64,000 nucleotides of DNA from Hungatella hathewayi WAL-18680 (GCF_000235505.1 NZ_JH379027.1:1536207-1600206), one strand, 5' to 3'. Shown: positions 33,791 through 42,303, numbered from the stretch's first letter. Notes: a model not told the origin generated them from the letters alone. Numbers and translations are program-made.

Positions 33791-33822
33791 AGCGTGCTCG
33801 ATATGCTGGGCACGCTTTTTTT
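33791..33822 (+). terminator. Rho-independent terminator
   Basis: AGCGTGC pairs with GCACGCT and seven T follow. Confidence 0.88.
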
Positions 33823-33884
33823 GAAGATAGAAAACCAGAAGAAAGTTTTGGAAGATAGAAGGTTAAGACAGGAGTTTAGGATAG

Positions 33885-35594
33885 ATGAAAAAGGGCGAGA
33901 TTTACGAGGGATATGTGGAGCGGATGGAATTTCCCAACAAGGGAATCGTGGTGGTGGACGGCGAGAAGGCCGTGGTGAAGAACGCGCTGCCAGGTCAGAA
34001 GGTGAAGTTTGCCATCAATAAAAAGAGGAACGGGAAATGCGAGGGGAGACTTTTGGAGGTTCTGGAAATGTCTCCGCTGGAGTCGGAGGAAGGACGCTGT
34101 GAGCATTTTGGCATCTGCGGCGGCTGCGTGTCCCAGAGCATTCCCTATGAGGAGCAGTTGAAGATCAAGGAGCAGCAGGTGAAAACGCTGCTGGATGGTG
34201 TCTGTGACGATTACGAGTTTGAGGGAATAAAGGCAAGCCCTGTGGCGGAAGGATACCGGAATAAGATGGAGTTTTCCTTTGGAGATGAGTACAAGGATGG
34301 TCCGCTGGCGCTGGGCATGCACCGGAGAGGGAGCTTTCACGATGTGGTGACGGTGGAGGGCTGCCGGATTGTGCACAAGGACTTTACGGATATTCTGAGG
34401 GCTACAAAGGAGTATTTTGGGGAGCTGAATGTAGGGTTCTACAAGAAGCTGCGCCATGTGGGCTACCTGCGCCATCTGCTGGTGCGCCGGGCGGTGAAGA
34501 CCGGGGAGATACTGGTGGCCTTGGTGACCTCCACTCAGACGGAACTGCTGCCGGGGGAAGAAGACGGGATTCTGGAAGCGTGGAAGAACCGGCTCCTGGC
34601 GCTTGAGTTAGAGGGGACGTTCGCGGGGATTCTCCATATTAAAAATGACAGTCTGGCGGATGTGGTTCAGAGCGACGAGACAGTGGTGCTGTACGGACAG
34701 GAATTCTTCTACGAGGAACTTCTGGGCCTGCGCTTCAAAATCTCCCCATTCTCCTTCTTCCAGACAAACTCCCTGGGAGCCGAGGTCCTCTACGAGACCG
34801 CCAGGGGCTACGTGGGCGACACCAAGGACAAGGTAGTCTTCGACTTATACAGCGGCACCGGCACCATCGCCCAGATGATCGCCCCAGTGGCCGAGAAAGT
34901 GGTGGGCGTCGAGATTGTCGCCGAAGCTGTGGAGGCCGCCCGCATCAATGCCGGGCTGAACGGCCTGAATAACTGCGAGTTCATCGCCGGCGACGTGCTG
35001 AAGGTCATCGACGACCTCACGGACAAACCGGACATCATCATCCTGGACCCGCCAAGAGATGGCGTCCACGCGAAGGCGCTTGACAGGATTATCAATTTCG
35101 GGGTGGACAGGATTGTCTATATTTCCTGCAAGCCTACCAGCTTGGTGAGGGATTTGGTTGTTTTGCAGGAGAGAGGGTATCGGGTGGAGAAGGCGTGTGC
35201 GGTGGATATGTTTCCTTCGACGGGGAATGTCGAGACGGTTGTAATGCTTTCCCACAAAAAACCTGATAGCGTAATCAACGTAAAAGTGGAGTTTGGCGAG
35301 GGTGAGGGCAAAGTACCGCTTGATAATATCGCTAAAAGAGCCGAAGCGTACAAGCCGAAAGAGCGTGTTACTTACAAAATGATTAAGGAGTACATAGAAG
35401 CGAAATATGGCTTCAAGGTACATACCGCATATATCGCAGAAGTAAAAAGAGAGTTAGGATTGCCGATGTATGATGCCCCTAATGCGGTAGAGGAATTAAA
35501 ACAGCCAAGGAAACATCCGACAGCGGAGAAAATGGAAGCGATAAAGGATGCTTTGAAACACTTTGACATAATTCAAAATAATAAGGTTTGTTGA
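33885..35594 (+). CDS. rlmD: 23S rRNA (uracil-5-)-methyltransferase RlmD/RumA with foreign C-terminal tail
   Basis: A 569-aa chimera. Residues 1 to about 455 are a complete RlmD-type enzyme that methylates U1939 of 23S rRNA: TRAM domain, cysteines for an Fe-S cluster (CEHFGICGGC), SAM motif FDLYSGTGTIAQ, DPPRDG, catalytic Cys in YISCKPTSL and terminal motif GNVETVVMLS. Then about 110 residues (SVINVKVEFGEGEGKVPLDN, TYKMIKEYIEAKYGFKVHTA, EELKQPRKHPTAEKM) have AT-richer codons. I recall this tail from integrative elements that insert at the rlmD 3' end, where the element supplies a new end to the gene. The active site remains intact, so the enzyme should still work. Confidence 0.88.
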   Translation: MKKGEIYEGYVERMEFPNKGIVVVDGEKAVVKNALPGQKVKFAINKKRNGKCEGRLLEVLEMSPLESEEGRCEHFGICGGCVSQSIPYEEQLKIKEQQVKTLLDGVCDDYEFEGIKASPVAEGYRNKMEFSFGDEYKDGPLALGMHRRGSFHDVVTVEGCRIVHKDFTDILRATKEYFGELNVGFYKKLRHVGYLRHLLVRRAVKTGEILVALVTSTQTELLPGEEDGILEAWKNRLLALELEGTFAGILHIKNDSLADVVQSDETVVLYGQEFFYEELLGLRFKISPFSFFQTNSLGAEVLYETARGYVGDTKDKVVFDLYSGTGTIAQMIAPVAEKVVGVEIVAEAVEAARINAGLNGLNNCEFIAGDVLKVIDDLTDKPDIIILDPPRDGVHAKALDRIINFGVDRIVYISCKPTSLVRDLVVLQERGYRVEKACAVDMFPSTGNVETVVMLSHKKPDSVINVKVEFGEGEGKVPLDNIAKRAEAYKPKERVTYKMIKEYIEAKYGFKVHTAYIAEVKRELGLPMYDAPNAVEELKQPRKHPTAEKMEAIKDALKHFDIIQNNKVC

Positions 35595-35622
35595 TAGAAA
35601 ATGTATGAGAGGATGAAGTGTA

Positions 35623-36426
35623 ATGTCAAAAAAACTCACGAAAGTAATTTATTTTGATGAGAGTTCTGTTACTGATTATATTCAGATAATTGAAGGTGGT
35701 AAATTGACGAAAACGACAGAACTGCTTAGCGAGGACACCGATAATGGGGGAGCTAATATTGCGGCAGAAGCATCTGTAGGAATAAATGGTCTTTTTAGAA
35801 GTTTAATAGGATTTGGTGCGAAAGTACAAACAGAATCAAAATTAGAAACATCGTTTAAAAGCGAATCTCTTGTAAAAACAATATTGCAAAATACGATTTT
35901 AACTGACTTTTTAGATATTGTTGAGGACGAAAAAGCACAAGTAAAAGTGTTCAATGATATTAAAATTAAGGTGATTAAGGATTCTCTGAGCTATATAATA
36001 ATGATTTCACCATATATGAAAATGTTTAAAGGTGAGGGACTGAATGTTAATACAGATTTGGATTTAAGTATAGATATTTTAAAAATGGATGAAAGTATAA
36101 AGCTTGCAAAAGGATATTTTGAGTTTGAAGGTGTGAAAGATAACACTTCTGTAATTCTTAGATTTAATATTGATAGTTTTAAAAATAATTATAAAATATC
36201 TGATTTATTGAAGATGGACTTAACTATTTATGCTGTACCTGTAGGAAAAGTCGACCGCAAAAATATCTCTATAGTTTCAGAGATAAATGCAGCTACAGTG
36301 GATGATGAGGCATCAAATTATGATAATCCCAGATATGGAGACACTGATACAAGAGAGGGAAATAATAGTGGGGATATTTTGACAGTTTTTGATGTCTTAT
36401 TAGCAGGGGTGTCGCATAATGAATAA
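35623..36426 (+). CDS. DUF6414-like protein of the RT cassette
   Basis: A 267-aa protein, no signal peptide. It starts MSKKLTKVIYFDESSVTDYI, and this opening (KVIYFDE-S-TDY, then the G-G-K linker) resembles DUF6414, a family I know only from genomic islands. A glycine-rich membrane-active-looking stretch (AAEASVGINGLFRSLIGFGA) follows, and the rest alternates beta strands and short helices. GAGAGGATGAAG precedes the ATG. It overlaps the AAA+ gene by 8 bases, so the two are coupled. No catalytic motif is recognised; it could be a sensor or an effector in the cassette. Confidence 0.75.
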   Translation: MSKKLTKVIYFDESSVTDYIQIIEGGKLTKTTELLSEDTDNGGANIAAEASVGINGLFRSLIGFGAKVQTESKLETSFKSESLVKTILQNTILTDFLDIVEDEKAQVKVFNDIKIKVIKDSLSYIIMISPYMKMFKGEGLNVNTDLDLSIDILKMDESIKLAKGYFEFEGVKDNTSVILRFNIDSFKNNYKISDLLKMDLTIYAVPVGKVDRKNISIVSEINAATVDDEASNYDNPRYGDTDTREGNNSGDILTVFDVLLAGVSHNE

Positions 36427-37531
36427 CAAAATATATATTTATATTGGGTCTAAAAAGGATTTTGAAAAATTTCTTGATGAGAAAATTCCTGAAGGAGATG
36501 ATATTGCATATTTTATGGAACTTATAAAAGACTATAATGCAAATCTCCGTCAGCAACATGCTTATTTGCATGGAACTATAGATGTAAAAAATCTAATTGT
36601 TCATGCGGATGATTATGCTTCTGTCTTTGAGCATGTTATTCAAAATTTTATTACTATTGTAACAACTAACCATGATGTTGATACTACGTTTTTACATAAT
36701 CCTCCAAAAAGAGTTATTGATGCACTTCGAGTTTCTTATGCAGATAATATAGAGTATGAAGGAACAGAATATAAAGATATAGACAGGGAGGTTTTGAAAG
36801 AAATATGGCAAAATCTTAGTGCAAATATCGTTGGACAATCAAAAGCGAAGAGGGAGATTTTATCAAATCTCTTTAGATTATGTAACAAGGCATATAAAAA
36901 ACCAGTTGTTATTATGTTTCTTGGAGATTCTGGAATCGGAAAAACCGAAACAGCTAAAGTTATTAGCAAAGTGCTAGGTGGCAATTTACTAAGAGTGCAG
37001 TTTTCAATGATGCAAACAGCAGAAGGATACAATTATGTTTTCGGTTCTGAGCATTCAAAAAGTAGCTTTGCAAAGGATTTGATGTCAAGAGAATCTAATA
37101 TAGTTCTTATTGATGAGTTTGATAAGGTTAATCCAAATTTTTACAATGCTTTTTATCAGATGTTTGATGAAGGTGTATATGTTGATACGAATTATAGGGT
37201 TGATTTGTCAAGATGTATTTTCATTTGTACTTCTAATTTTATGTCACAAGAAGATGTAATTAGGAGTATGGGAATGCCAATATTTTCTCGTTTTGATGAT
37301 TTTATATTGTTTGAGTATTTATCTCTTTCAGAAAAAGAGATGATTTTAGACAATATATATCAATCGTATCTTGAAAACTTTACAACTGATGAAAAAAGTT
37401 TGATTGAAAATTCTGATATTTATGAATGGCATAAGGATAATCTATCTCGATTTAAGAATGTAAGAATTATAAAAAGTAGAGTTGAAAAAGCGATAAATGA
37501 TTTGCTGGTTGATAAAATTGTTCTTGATTAG
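36419..37531 (+). CDS. AAA+ ATPase (AAA_2/ClpB-like) of the RT cassette
   Basis: A 370-aa protein with one AAA+ module in its C-terminal two thirds. Walker A is GDSGIGKTE (169-177), a ClpA/B-like pore loop region is AEGYNYVFGSEHS, Walker B is NIVLIDEFDK (227-236), sensor 1 is IFICTSNF, and SRFDDFILFEYLS resembles the arginine-finger area. The module begins with NLSANIVGQSKAKREILSNL as in Clp proteins. The N-terminal 120 residues match nothing I know. No protease or signal is present. It lies between the DUF6414-like and reverse transcriptase genes, 69 bases before the latter, and probably remodels one of them. Confidence 0.85.
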   Translation: MNNKIYIYIGSKKDFEKFLDEKIPEGDDIAYFMELIKDYNANLRQQHAYLHGTIDVKNLIVHADDYASVFEHVIQNFITIVTTNHDVDTTFLHNPPKRVIDALRVSYADNIEYEGTEYKDIDREVLKEIWQNLSANIVGQSKAKREILSNLFRLCNKAYKKPVVIMFLGDSGIGKTETAKVISKVLGGNLLRVQFSMMQTAEGYNYVFGSEHSKSSFAKDLMSRESNIVLIDEFDKVNPNFYNAFYQMFDEGVYVDTNYRVDLSRCIFICTSNFMSQEDVIRSMGMPIFSRFDDFILFEYLSLSEKEMILDNIYQSYLENFTTDEKSLIENSDIYEWHKDNLSRFKNVRIIKSRVEKAINDLLVDKIVLD

Positions 37532-37600
37532 CGATAGATGGAAGTTTGATTTTATATTAGTAATTTATTTACTGTTTTAGTGTGTGAGAAAGGAAATGAA

Positions 37601-38239
37601 ATGGAACTAAACAATATATATAATTTTAAAAATCCAGTTAAACATTTTTTAAATATTGATAATATGATTTTTCCAGCGGATATAGCCACTTTTAAGATTG
37701 ACAAATTAGATTGGACAGAGCCGTTTAATTTTAGAATACGTAAAGATAATGATAAGTATAGAACGTTGAAAATGCCAAATGTTCTGAATTTGGTTGCTGC
37801 ATATTACCATTTTAAAGATTTGCCAGAGTTTGAAGATATACAATGTATGGACTGGGGTCATAAAAGGTTATCAGCTAATATTGATACTGGAGATTTTACA
37901 TCAGGTGAGTATGATGTTCAGCTAGAAGATGATTTTAATAATTTGTGTATTTATGATAATTTGATTCGATTAGATATTAAAGAATATTATGGTAGGATTT
38001 ACACTCATAAAATTGATTCTTGTAATCATGATGAACGTTATTTATCTAATTTGAATTGTGGTGCAACAAATGGCTTATTAATGGGAAATTACTTGTCATT
38101 ATATTTTGCTGAAAAAAATCTTGCAGATATTAGTGAAACTCTTGAAAAACAGTTTTTACAAATGGGAGTTGATTGTAATTTTTCATATTTTTCAGATGAT
38201 TTTTATTTTTTTGTAATAAAGAAGACAATGAGAAAGTAG
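37601..38239 (+). CDS. Abi/UG-type reverse transcriptase, N-terminal part (ends at a frameshift)
   Basis: A 212-aa reading frame with reverse transcriptase motifs: motif A IRLDIKEYYGRIYTHKI (D125), motif B GATNGLLMGNYLSLYFAEK, motif C YFSDDF (D199, D200). The fingers region is RTLKMPNVLNLVAAYYHF. The layout resembles the Abi and unknown-group (UG/DRT) enzymes rather than retron or group II intron types. Right after motif C the frame runs into VIKKTMRK and a stop; inserting one T in the T7 run at 38206-38212 restores CNKEDNEKVVLTFDKVLEMY and joins the next frame into a 451-aa protein. AAAGGAAATGAA precedes the ATG. The cause is sequencing error, mutation or -1 slippage on T TTT TTT. Confidence 0.82.
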   Translation: MELNNIYNFKNPVKHFLNIDNMIFPADIATFKIDKLDWTEPFNFRIRKDNDKYRTLKMPNVLNLVAAYYHFKDLPEFEDIQCMDWGHKRLSANIDTGDFTSGEYDVQLEDDFNNLCIYDNLIRLDIKEYYGRIYTHKIDSCNHDERYLSNLNCGATNGLLMGNYLSLYFAEKNLADISETLEKQFLQMGVDCNFSYFSDDFYFFVIKKTMRK

Positions 38240-38955
38240 TGTTAACATTTGATAAAGTCTTGGAAATGTATGATTTAGAAAGAAGCGATAAAAAAGAGAT
38301 TTGGACGTATGAGAGCTTTAATAATCACAATCTTGTTGCAAGGTATTGGAAGAAATTGGTTGCCCATTGTAATATTCGATTCAAAGCGGAAAAGGACAAT
38401 AATAAATTATATTTTATTAATCAGATGGTTTATCGTATGTCAAAATTAGATGATGATAAATTGAAAAAAATATTTATAAACAATGTTTTTAAAATAAGAT
38501 ATTTTAGAGAACTGAAATTAGGGCAATTTCAAGTTAAAGAGTATGACTATCATCAGTTATGTTTTCTATTGAAATACTCACCAGAGTCAATGTTATATGC
38601 TATTGATAAATTTGCGGATATGGAAGCATTTGATAATCAAAAATTATATTCCTTTTTTCAAATTAGATATAAAGAAAGTCTTAGAAAGAGTTACAATGAG
38701 GAACAGTTATATTATTTTTATGCAATATCTATTTTAGGATTTGTTAATATTTTAGAGCAATACAAAGAATTGGTTGTTAAATCAAATAATCAAATTCTTA
38801 TTTCCTATTACCTTAAGAATGGATTATTTGGACAAGAGGAAATTATTTTTTTAAAGAGTTTAATTGATGAAAAGTATTGGTTTCAAAATTATCATTTGAT
38901 TTTATACTGTTCAGAATTATTGTCCAATATTGAGGATAGTATTGGAAGAAAGTGA
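38239..38955 (+). CDS. Abi/UG-type reverse transcriptase, C-terminal part (after frameshift)
   Basis: A 238-residue frame that continues the reverse transcriptase after the T7 run. LTFDKVLEMYDLERSDKKEI and WTYESFNNHNLVARYWKKLV look like the thumb, and the remaining 170 residues are alpha-helical repeats (FINQMVYRMSKLDDDKLKKI, MLYAIDKFADMEAFDNQKLY). Such a helical C-terminal domain is known from AbiA/AbiK-type enzymes. The GTG at 38239 would overlap the upstream stop but has no ribosome binding site, so independent translation is unlikely. Read with the previous entry as one gene. Confidence 0.72.
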   Translation: MLTFDKVLEMYDLERSDKKEIWTYESFNNHNLVARYWKKLVAHCNIRFKAEKDNNKLYFINQMVYRMSKLDDDKLKKIFINNVFKIRYFRELKLGQFQVKEYDYHQLCFLLKYSPESMLYAIDKFADMEAFDNQKLYSFFQIRYKESLRKSYNEEQLYYFYAISILGFVNILEQYKELVVKSNNQILISYYLKNGLFGQEEIIFLKSLIDEKYWFQNYHLILYCSELLSNIEDSIGRK

Positions 38956-39594
38956 AGAGGCGTTTGAGGACGAGGATGAATAATTAACGAGTGCAAAAAA
39001 TCATATTTTAAATTGGTTACATGGCAAATAGGGATTTAGTAGCATATAGAATGAACTTAGCATAATGGCATATTATAAGCAATACATAAAAATAATCTAT
39101 TTATATGGTTCCAAAAACGGATGGAAATTAGCATCGTATGTAAATAATATGTGGTTATGAAATAAGCAATTACTTAACCCAAAATGAAGACACTGATAAA
39201 TCCATTGCGGAATATGTAGAATTATTTTATGGGCAGGTTGCTAAAGCTTATGAAGAAGTAAAAAGAACCAGAAACAGGTATAGCGGGTGATTTAGTTGAA
39301 AGGTTTAAACAACATAATGGAATTTTATCTCTTGAAGAAGGTTCAAAATAGAAGAGTATTTTTAAGAAATGAACGCCTTGGCTATTTTGGATGTCCTTTC
39401 GTACCATGTTGAAACCGCCGTGTTGCTGGAGGGCAAAGTCTAGCAAATTATTGGGGTGCAAAAAGGCTACTGTTATCATGGAGGGGCAAGAATTTACCAT
39501 TGCTATGTAGTATAAAACTCCCGTTTCAACGCGTGTGGAAATGGTATACTTATTGTTAAAAAAGCAACTTACAATTCGAAAAGGAGTAGTGTTT
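38956..39594. other. Gene-poor stretch with degenerate coding remnants
   Basis: No intact gene on either strand. Fragments can still be read: CGYEISNYLTQNEDTDKSI continued by AEYVELFYGQVAKAYEEVK from 39150, then after a one-base shift PETGIAGDLVERFKQHNGI to a stop near 39350. A further short piece is at 39369-39443. No family is recognised for the first fragment. Confidence 0.6.
39369..39443 (+). pseudogene. Short fragment ending like an rlmD-family gene (candidate element junction)
   Basis: Twenty-four codons read MNALAILDVLSYHVETAVLL plus EGKV and a stop. LDVLSYHVETAVLL resembles the terminal VDMFPSTGNVETVVML of RlmD-type methyltransferases. It could be a displaced 3' end at an old right junction or a remnant of another methyltransferase gene. 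The similarity is short. Confidence 0.35.
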
Positions 39595-39919
39595 ATGAAT
39601 GCATTAGTTGATTTAAAAAGTACATGTGAGGATTTTGCTGTTGAATTTGAAGTTCTGCCCTCGGTTGATTTTACAAAAAAATATGGATGAACGACAAAAA
39701 CGGATTATTGAAGGAATGGCATCAATTGATGAGCAATTGGCAGAAAATCAAAAGGTACTAGATCAATTTAATGCTGAAATTGATAAGTTAACCAATAATG
39801 GAGATGGAATTGATTACATGGCAGCTGTTTCCAGCGGTGTTCTTGCCGGTATTATTGATATGTTGTTTATTGAAGACTTTTCTATTGAAAAGGCAAATGT
39901 GGTCGTTTTGGTCATTTAA
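39595..39919 (+). pseudogene. Frameshifted remnant of an element-borne hypothetical gene
   Basis: The reading starts with AAAAGGAGTAGTGTTT and MNALVDLKSTCEDFAVEFEV, then stops after an A7 run at 39675-39681. Removing one A joins it to NMDERQKRIIEGMASIDEQL, EIDKLTNNGDGIDYMAAVSS and GVLAGIIDMLFIEDFSIEKA. The frame is lost again near 39898. The coiled segment followed by a hydrophobic stretch resembles large hypothetical proteins of Firmicute mobile elements. No function is known. Confidence 0.6.
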
Positions 39920-39941
39920 TGTAAAAGATTTTAATCAAAAC

Positions 39942-39977
39942 TTGACTTTTGTACTACATTAAAATAAAATATGTAGT
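39942..39977 (+). promoter_or_regulatory. Promoter and operator of the first AbiE pair
   Basis: TTGACT (39942-39947), 17 bases, TAAAAT (39965-39970). Inverted repeat ACTACAT (39953-39959) / ATGTAGT (39971-39977) brackets the -10, as expected for negative autoregulation by AbiEi. Confidence 0.7.
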
Positions 39978-39996
39978 GTGAAAGTAAGGTGGCGAA

Positions 39997-40581
39997 ATGA
40001 CAAAGCAAAAAATAATAGAAGATATTTCCAATAAAAATAACGGGACTGTCCGTTTGGCGGAACTGATCGAAGCAGGTATTTCAAGGCAGTATTGTTTAGA
40101 GTATTTAAAAAATAAAGAATATGAGAAAATTGCCAGAGGAATCTATCTCTCGCCAGATGCATGGGGAGATGATTTTTATGTGATTCATCTGAAATATCAC
40201 AAAGCGGTATTTTCCCATGAAACTGCTTTATATTTACTGGAATTGGCAGACAGGGAACCGGTCAAATATACAGTTACATTGCCGCATGGATACAAGGTTG
40301 ATGTGTTGACGAAATCTGGTATTATGGTTTATACATCGATTGCAGAGAGATACCAGGTGGGCATCAGGCAGATTTTAACACCAGGGGGTCATATGGTGCC
40401 ATGCTATGATGCAGAAAGAACAATCTGTGATGTTTTCCGTTCGGAAATTGATGCGCAGGATAAACAGGTGGCTGTGAAGGAGTATCTTAAGGAAAACAAA
40501 AATATCCCTAAACTCATGGAGTATGCTAAGATATTCAGGGTGGATAAAAAGATAAAACAATATTTGGAGGCACTGTTATGA
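39997..40581 (+). CDS. abiEi: AbiEi-type antitoxin / transcriptional autorepressor
   Basis: A 194-aa antitoxin of the type IV AbiE system. The N-terminal winged helix reads NGTVRLAELIEAGISRQYCL, then IARGIYLSPDAWGDDFYVIH and the family motif KAVFSHETALYLLELADREP, with YDAERTICDVFRSE in the C-terminal antitoxin domain. It represses its own promoter and neutralises the AbiEii nucleotidyltransferase. Start and stop overlap the toxin gene by four bases (ATGA). Confidence 0.9.
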   Translation: MTKQKIIEDISNKNNGTVRLAELIEAGISRQYCLEYLKNKEYEKIARGIYLSPDAWGDDFYVIHLKYHKAVFSHETALYLLELADREPVKYTVTLPHGYKVDVLTKSGIMVYTSIAERYQVGIRQILTPGGHMVPCYDAERTICDVFRSEIDAQDKQVAVKEYLKENKNIPKLMEYAKIFRVDKKIKQYLEALL

Positions 40582-41423
40582 TTCGTACTGCAAGACAGTT
40601 AAAGGCATTGGTGAGAAATCAATCCGGTGGAGACAGTAGCAAGGCCAATACGCTGATGCGAAACTATGTTATGGAACGATTTTTGGAACGTGTTTCCTTA
40701 TCAAAATATAAAGACAAACTGATTTTAAAAGGAGGGATGCTTGTATCTCACCTGGTAGGATTGGATAACAGAGCTACCATAGATATCGATACAACCGTGA
40801 AAAATTATAATTTGACTGAAAATGATGCAGAAGTGATGGTTAAAGAAATCGCAGCGATTGAGATAGAAGATGGAATGTCTTTTCACATTAAATCAGTGGA
40901 ACATATTATGGACGAGGCCGAATATCCGGGTATCCGTATTAAAATGGAGTCAAGATTGGAGAACACAAGGATACCTTTGAAACTGGATCTTTCGACAGGT
41001 GATGTGATCTCTCCACGGGAAGTAGAATTTGATTATAAACTGATGTTTGAAGAACGCACGATACGGATTCTTGCTTACAATATAGAAACGGTATTGGCTG
41101 AAAAATTGGAAACGATTATTTCGCGGGATATTGCCAATACAAGATTACGAGATTTTTATGATGTAACCATCTTACAGATAGAAAAAGATAATGAAATCGC
41201 CGATGATAAATTAAAGCAAGCATTTATGGCTACTGCTCAAAAGAGAAGGTCTGTGAATGTGATGAAGGATGGCAGAAAGGTTTTGGAGAGGATTGAAGCG
41301 GAGAAAGGGCTGATAGTGCAATGGACTTCTTATCAGGCAAAATTTGATTATGCAAGAAATTACGACTGGAAAATGGTAATGGAAGCAGTCAATCGACTTT
41401 ATAGCAGAGCTATGGATAAGTAG
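40578..41423 (+). CDS. abiEii: AbiEii-type nucleotidyltransferase toxin
   Basis: A 281-aa toxin with a DUF1814/AbiEii nucleotidyltransferase fold. Motif I is LILKGGMLVSHLVGL with TIDIDTTV (D-x-D), motif II IPLKLDLSTGDVI, motifs III and IV VLAEKLETIISRDIANTRLR and DFYDV. These correspond to the four motifs needed for AbiEii activity, so it should be functional. In phage defence, unchecked toxin stops growth. GGAGG lies just before the ATG. Confidence 0.9.
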   Translation: MIRTARQLKALVRNQSGGDSSKANTLMRNYVMERFLERVSLSKYKDKLILKGGMLVSHLVGLDNRATIDIDTTVKNYNLTENDAEVMVKEIAAIEIEDGMSFHIKSVEHIMDEAEYPGIRIKMESRLENTRIPLKLDLSTGDVISPREVEFDYKLMFEERTIRILAYNIETVLAEKLETIISRDIANTRLRDFYDVTILQIEKDNEIADDKLKQAFMATAQKRRSVNVMKDGRKVLERIEAEKGLIVQWTSYQAKFDYARNYDWKMVMEAVNRLYSRAMDK

Positions 41424-41487
41424 TTTGCGGTTGAGATTGACAGAAAAACAATGCTTCCGCCAAGGCCCGACTACGCCTTGCAGTAAT

Positions 41488-41518
41488 CTTTTTCACACAC
41501 TCAACAAATGTGAAAAAG
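41488..41518 (+). terminator. Hairpin after the first AbiE pair (possible terminator)
   Basis: CTTTTTCACA pairs perfectly with TGTGAAAAAG around an 11-base loop. A smaller CAAGGC/GCCTTG hairpin precedes it. The T run is on the 5' arm, so it is not a classical terminator. Confidence 0.4.
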
Positions 41519-41656
41519 GTTTGTCTTTTGGAAAAGAGAAATAAGTAAAATTATATTTAAACGCTGTTAATGCGTTGAAGGACGCTAGTTTGCCAATCAT
41601 TTTCAGGTGGTTGGCAATATCTTTGTATACTAACTGTCTCATGACAGCTTTTGTTG

Positions 41657-41693
41657 TTTACTTTTGTGCTACATTCAGATGTAATGGTAGCAC
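41657..41693 (+). promoter_or_regulatory. Promoter and operator of the second AbiE pair
   Basis: TTTACT (41657-41662), 17 bases, TGTAAT (41680-41685). Inverted repeat GTGCTAC (41666-41672) / GTAGCAC (41687-41693) brackets the -10. The core TTTTGTGCTACATT matches TTTTGTACTACATT of the first pair at 13 of 14 bases. Confidence 0.65.
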
Positions 41694-41709
41694 GAAAGGA
41701 AGTGACAGA

Positions 41710-42303
41710 ATGACAAGGTTTGAGCAATTGGAGCAAATGTTAGAAGAACATGGCGGAATGTTGCAGACGGCACAGATTACAGCAGCCGGTATTCCGAAAC
41801 CGATGTTTTATGATTTTATCAGAGATAAAGAGTTGAGACAGACGGCGCACGGGGTCTATGTGTCGGCAGATGCCTGGGTAGATTCCATGCTTCTTATTCA
41901 CTTGCGTTGTGGTCAGGCTGTTTTTTTCCATGAAACGGCTTTGTTTTTTCATGATTTAACAGACCGGGAGCCATCCCCTTATTCCATTACGGTTAAGCGG
42001 GGGTACAGTCCCTCGCGGCTGAAAGCAGATGGTATCATGGTTTATACAGTAAAACCGGAATTGCATGAAATCGGTATCACCCATCTTCAAACACCATTCG
42101 GCCACACGGTACCCGTCTACGATATGGAACGTACAATCTGTGACTTAATCCGCTGTCGGAGCAATATCGAGATTCAAACCCTGCAAGGCGCATTAAAACA
42201 ATATGCAGTCCGAAAAGATAAGAATCTACGTGTGCTGACGCGCTATGCCGGACTGTTCCACGTTGAAAAGATTTTAGGACAGTATTTGGAGGTGCTATTA
42301 TGA
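41710..42303 (+). CDS. abiEi: AbiEi-type antitoxin (second copy)
   Basis: A 197-aa paralogue of the antitoxin at 39997. EEHGGMLQTAQITAAGIPKP gives the winged helix, then TAHGVYVSADAWVDSMLLIH, AVFFHETALFFHDLTDREPS and YDMERTICDLIRCRSN. The ATG at 41710 follows AAAGGAAG; the open frame upstream carries no signal. Its cognate toxin gene next to it is broken, so this copy is an orphan antitoxin that could still bind DNA or the toxin of the first pair. Confidence 0.88.
   Translation: MTRFEQLEQMLEEHGGMLQTAQITAAGIPKPMFYDFIRDKELRQTAHGVYVSADAWVDSMLLIHLRCGQAVFFHETALFFHDLTDREPSPYSITVKRGYSPSRLKADGIMVYTVKPELHEIGITHLQTPFGHTVPVYDMERTICDLIRCRSNIEIQTLQGALKQYAVRKDKNLRVLTRYAGLFHVEKILGQYLEVLL

Noticed and set aside
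37532-37600. Retron or DGR interpretation of the reverse transcriptase
   Set aside because: The gap before the RT is only 69 bases with no msr/msd-like fold seen, and no template/variable repeat pair was recognised. The motifs fit Abi/UG enzymes better.
39222-39500. 92-codon minus-strand frame in the remnant region
   Set aside because: No ribosome binding site and no recognisable sequence; the plus strand holds the readable gene fragments.
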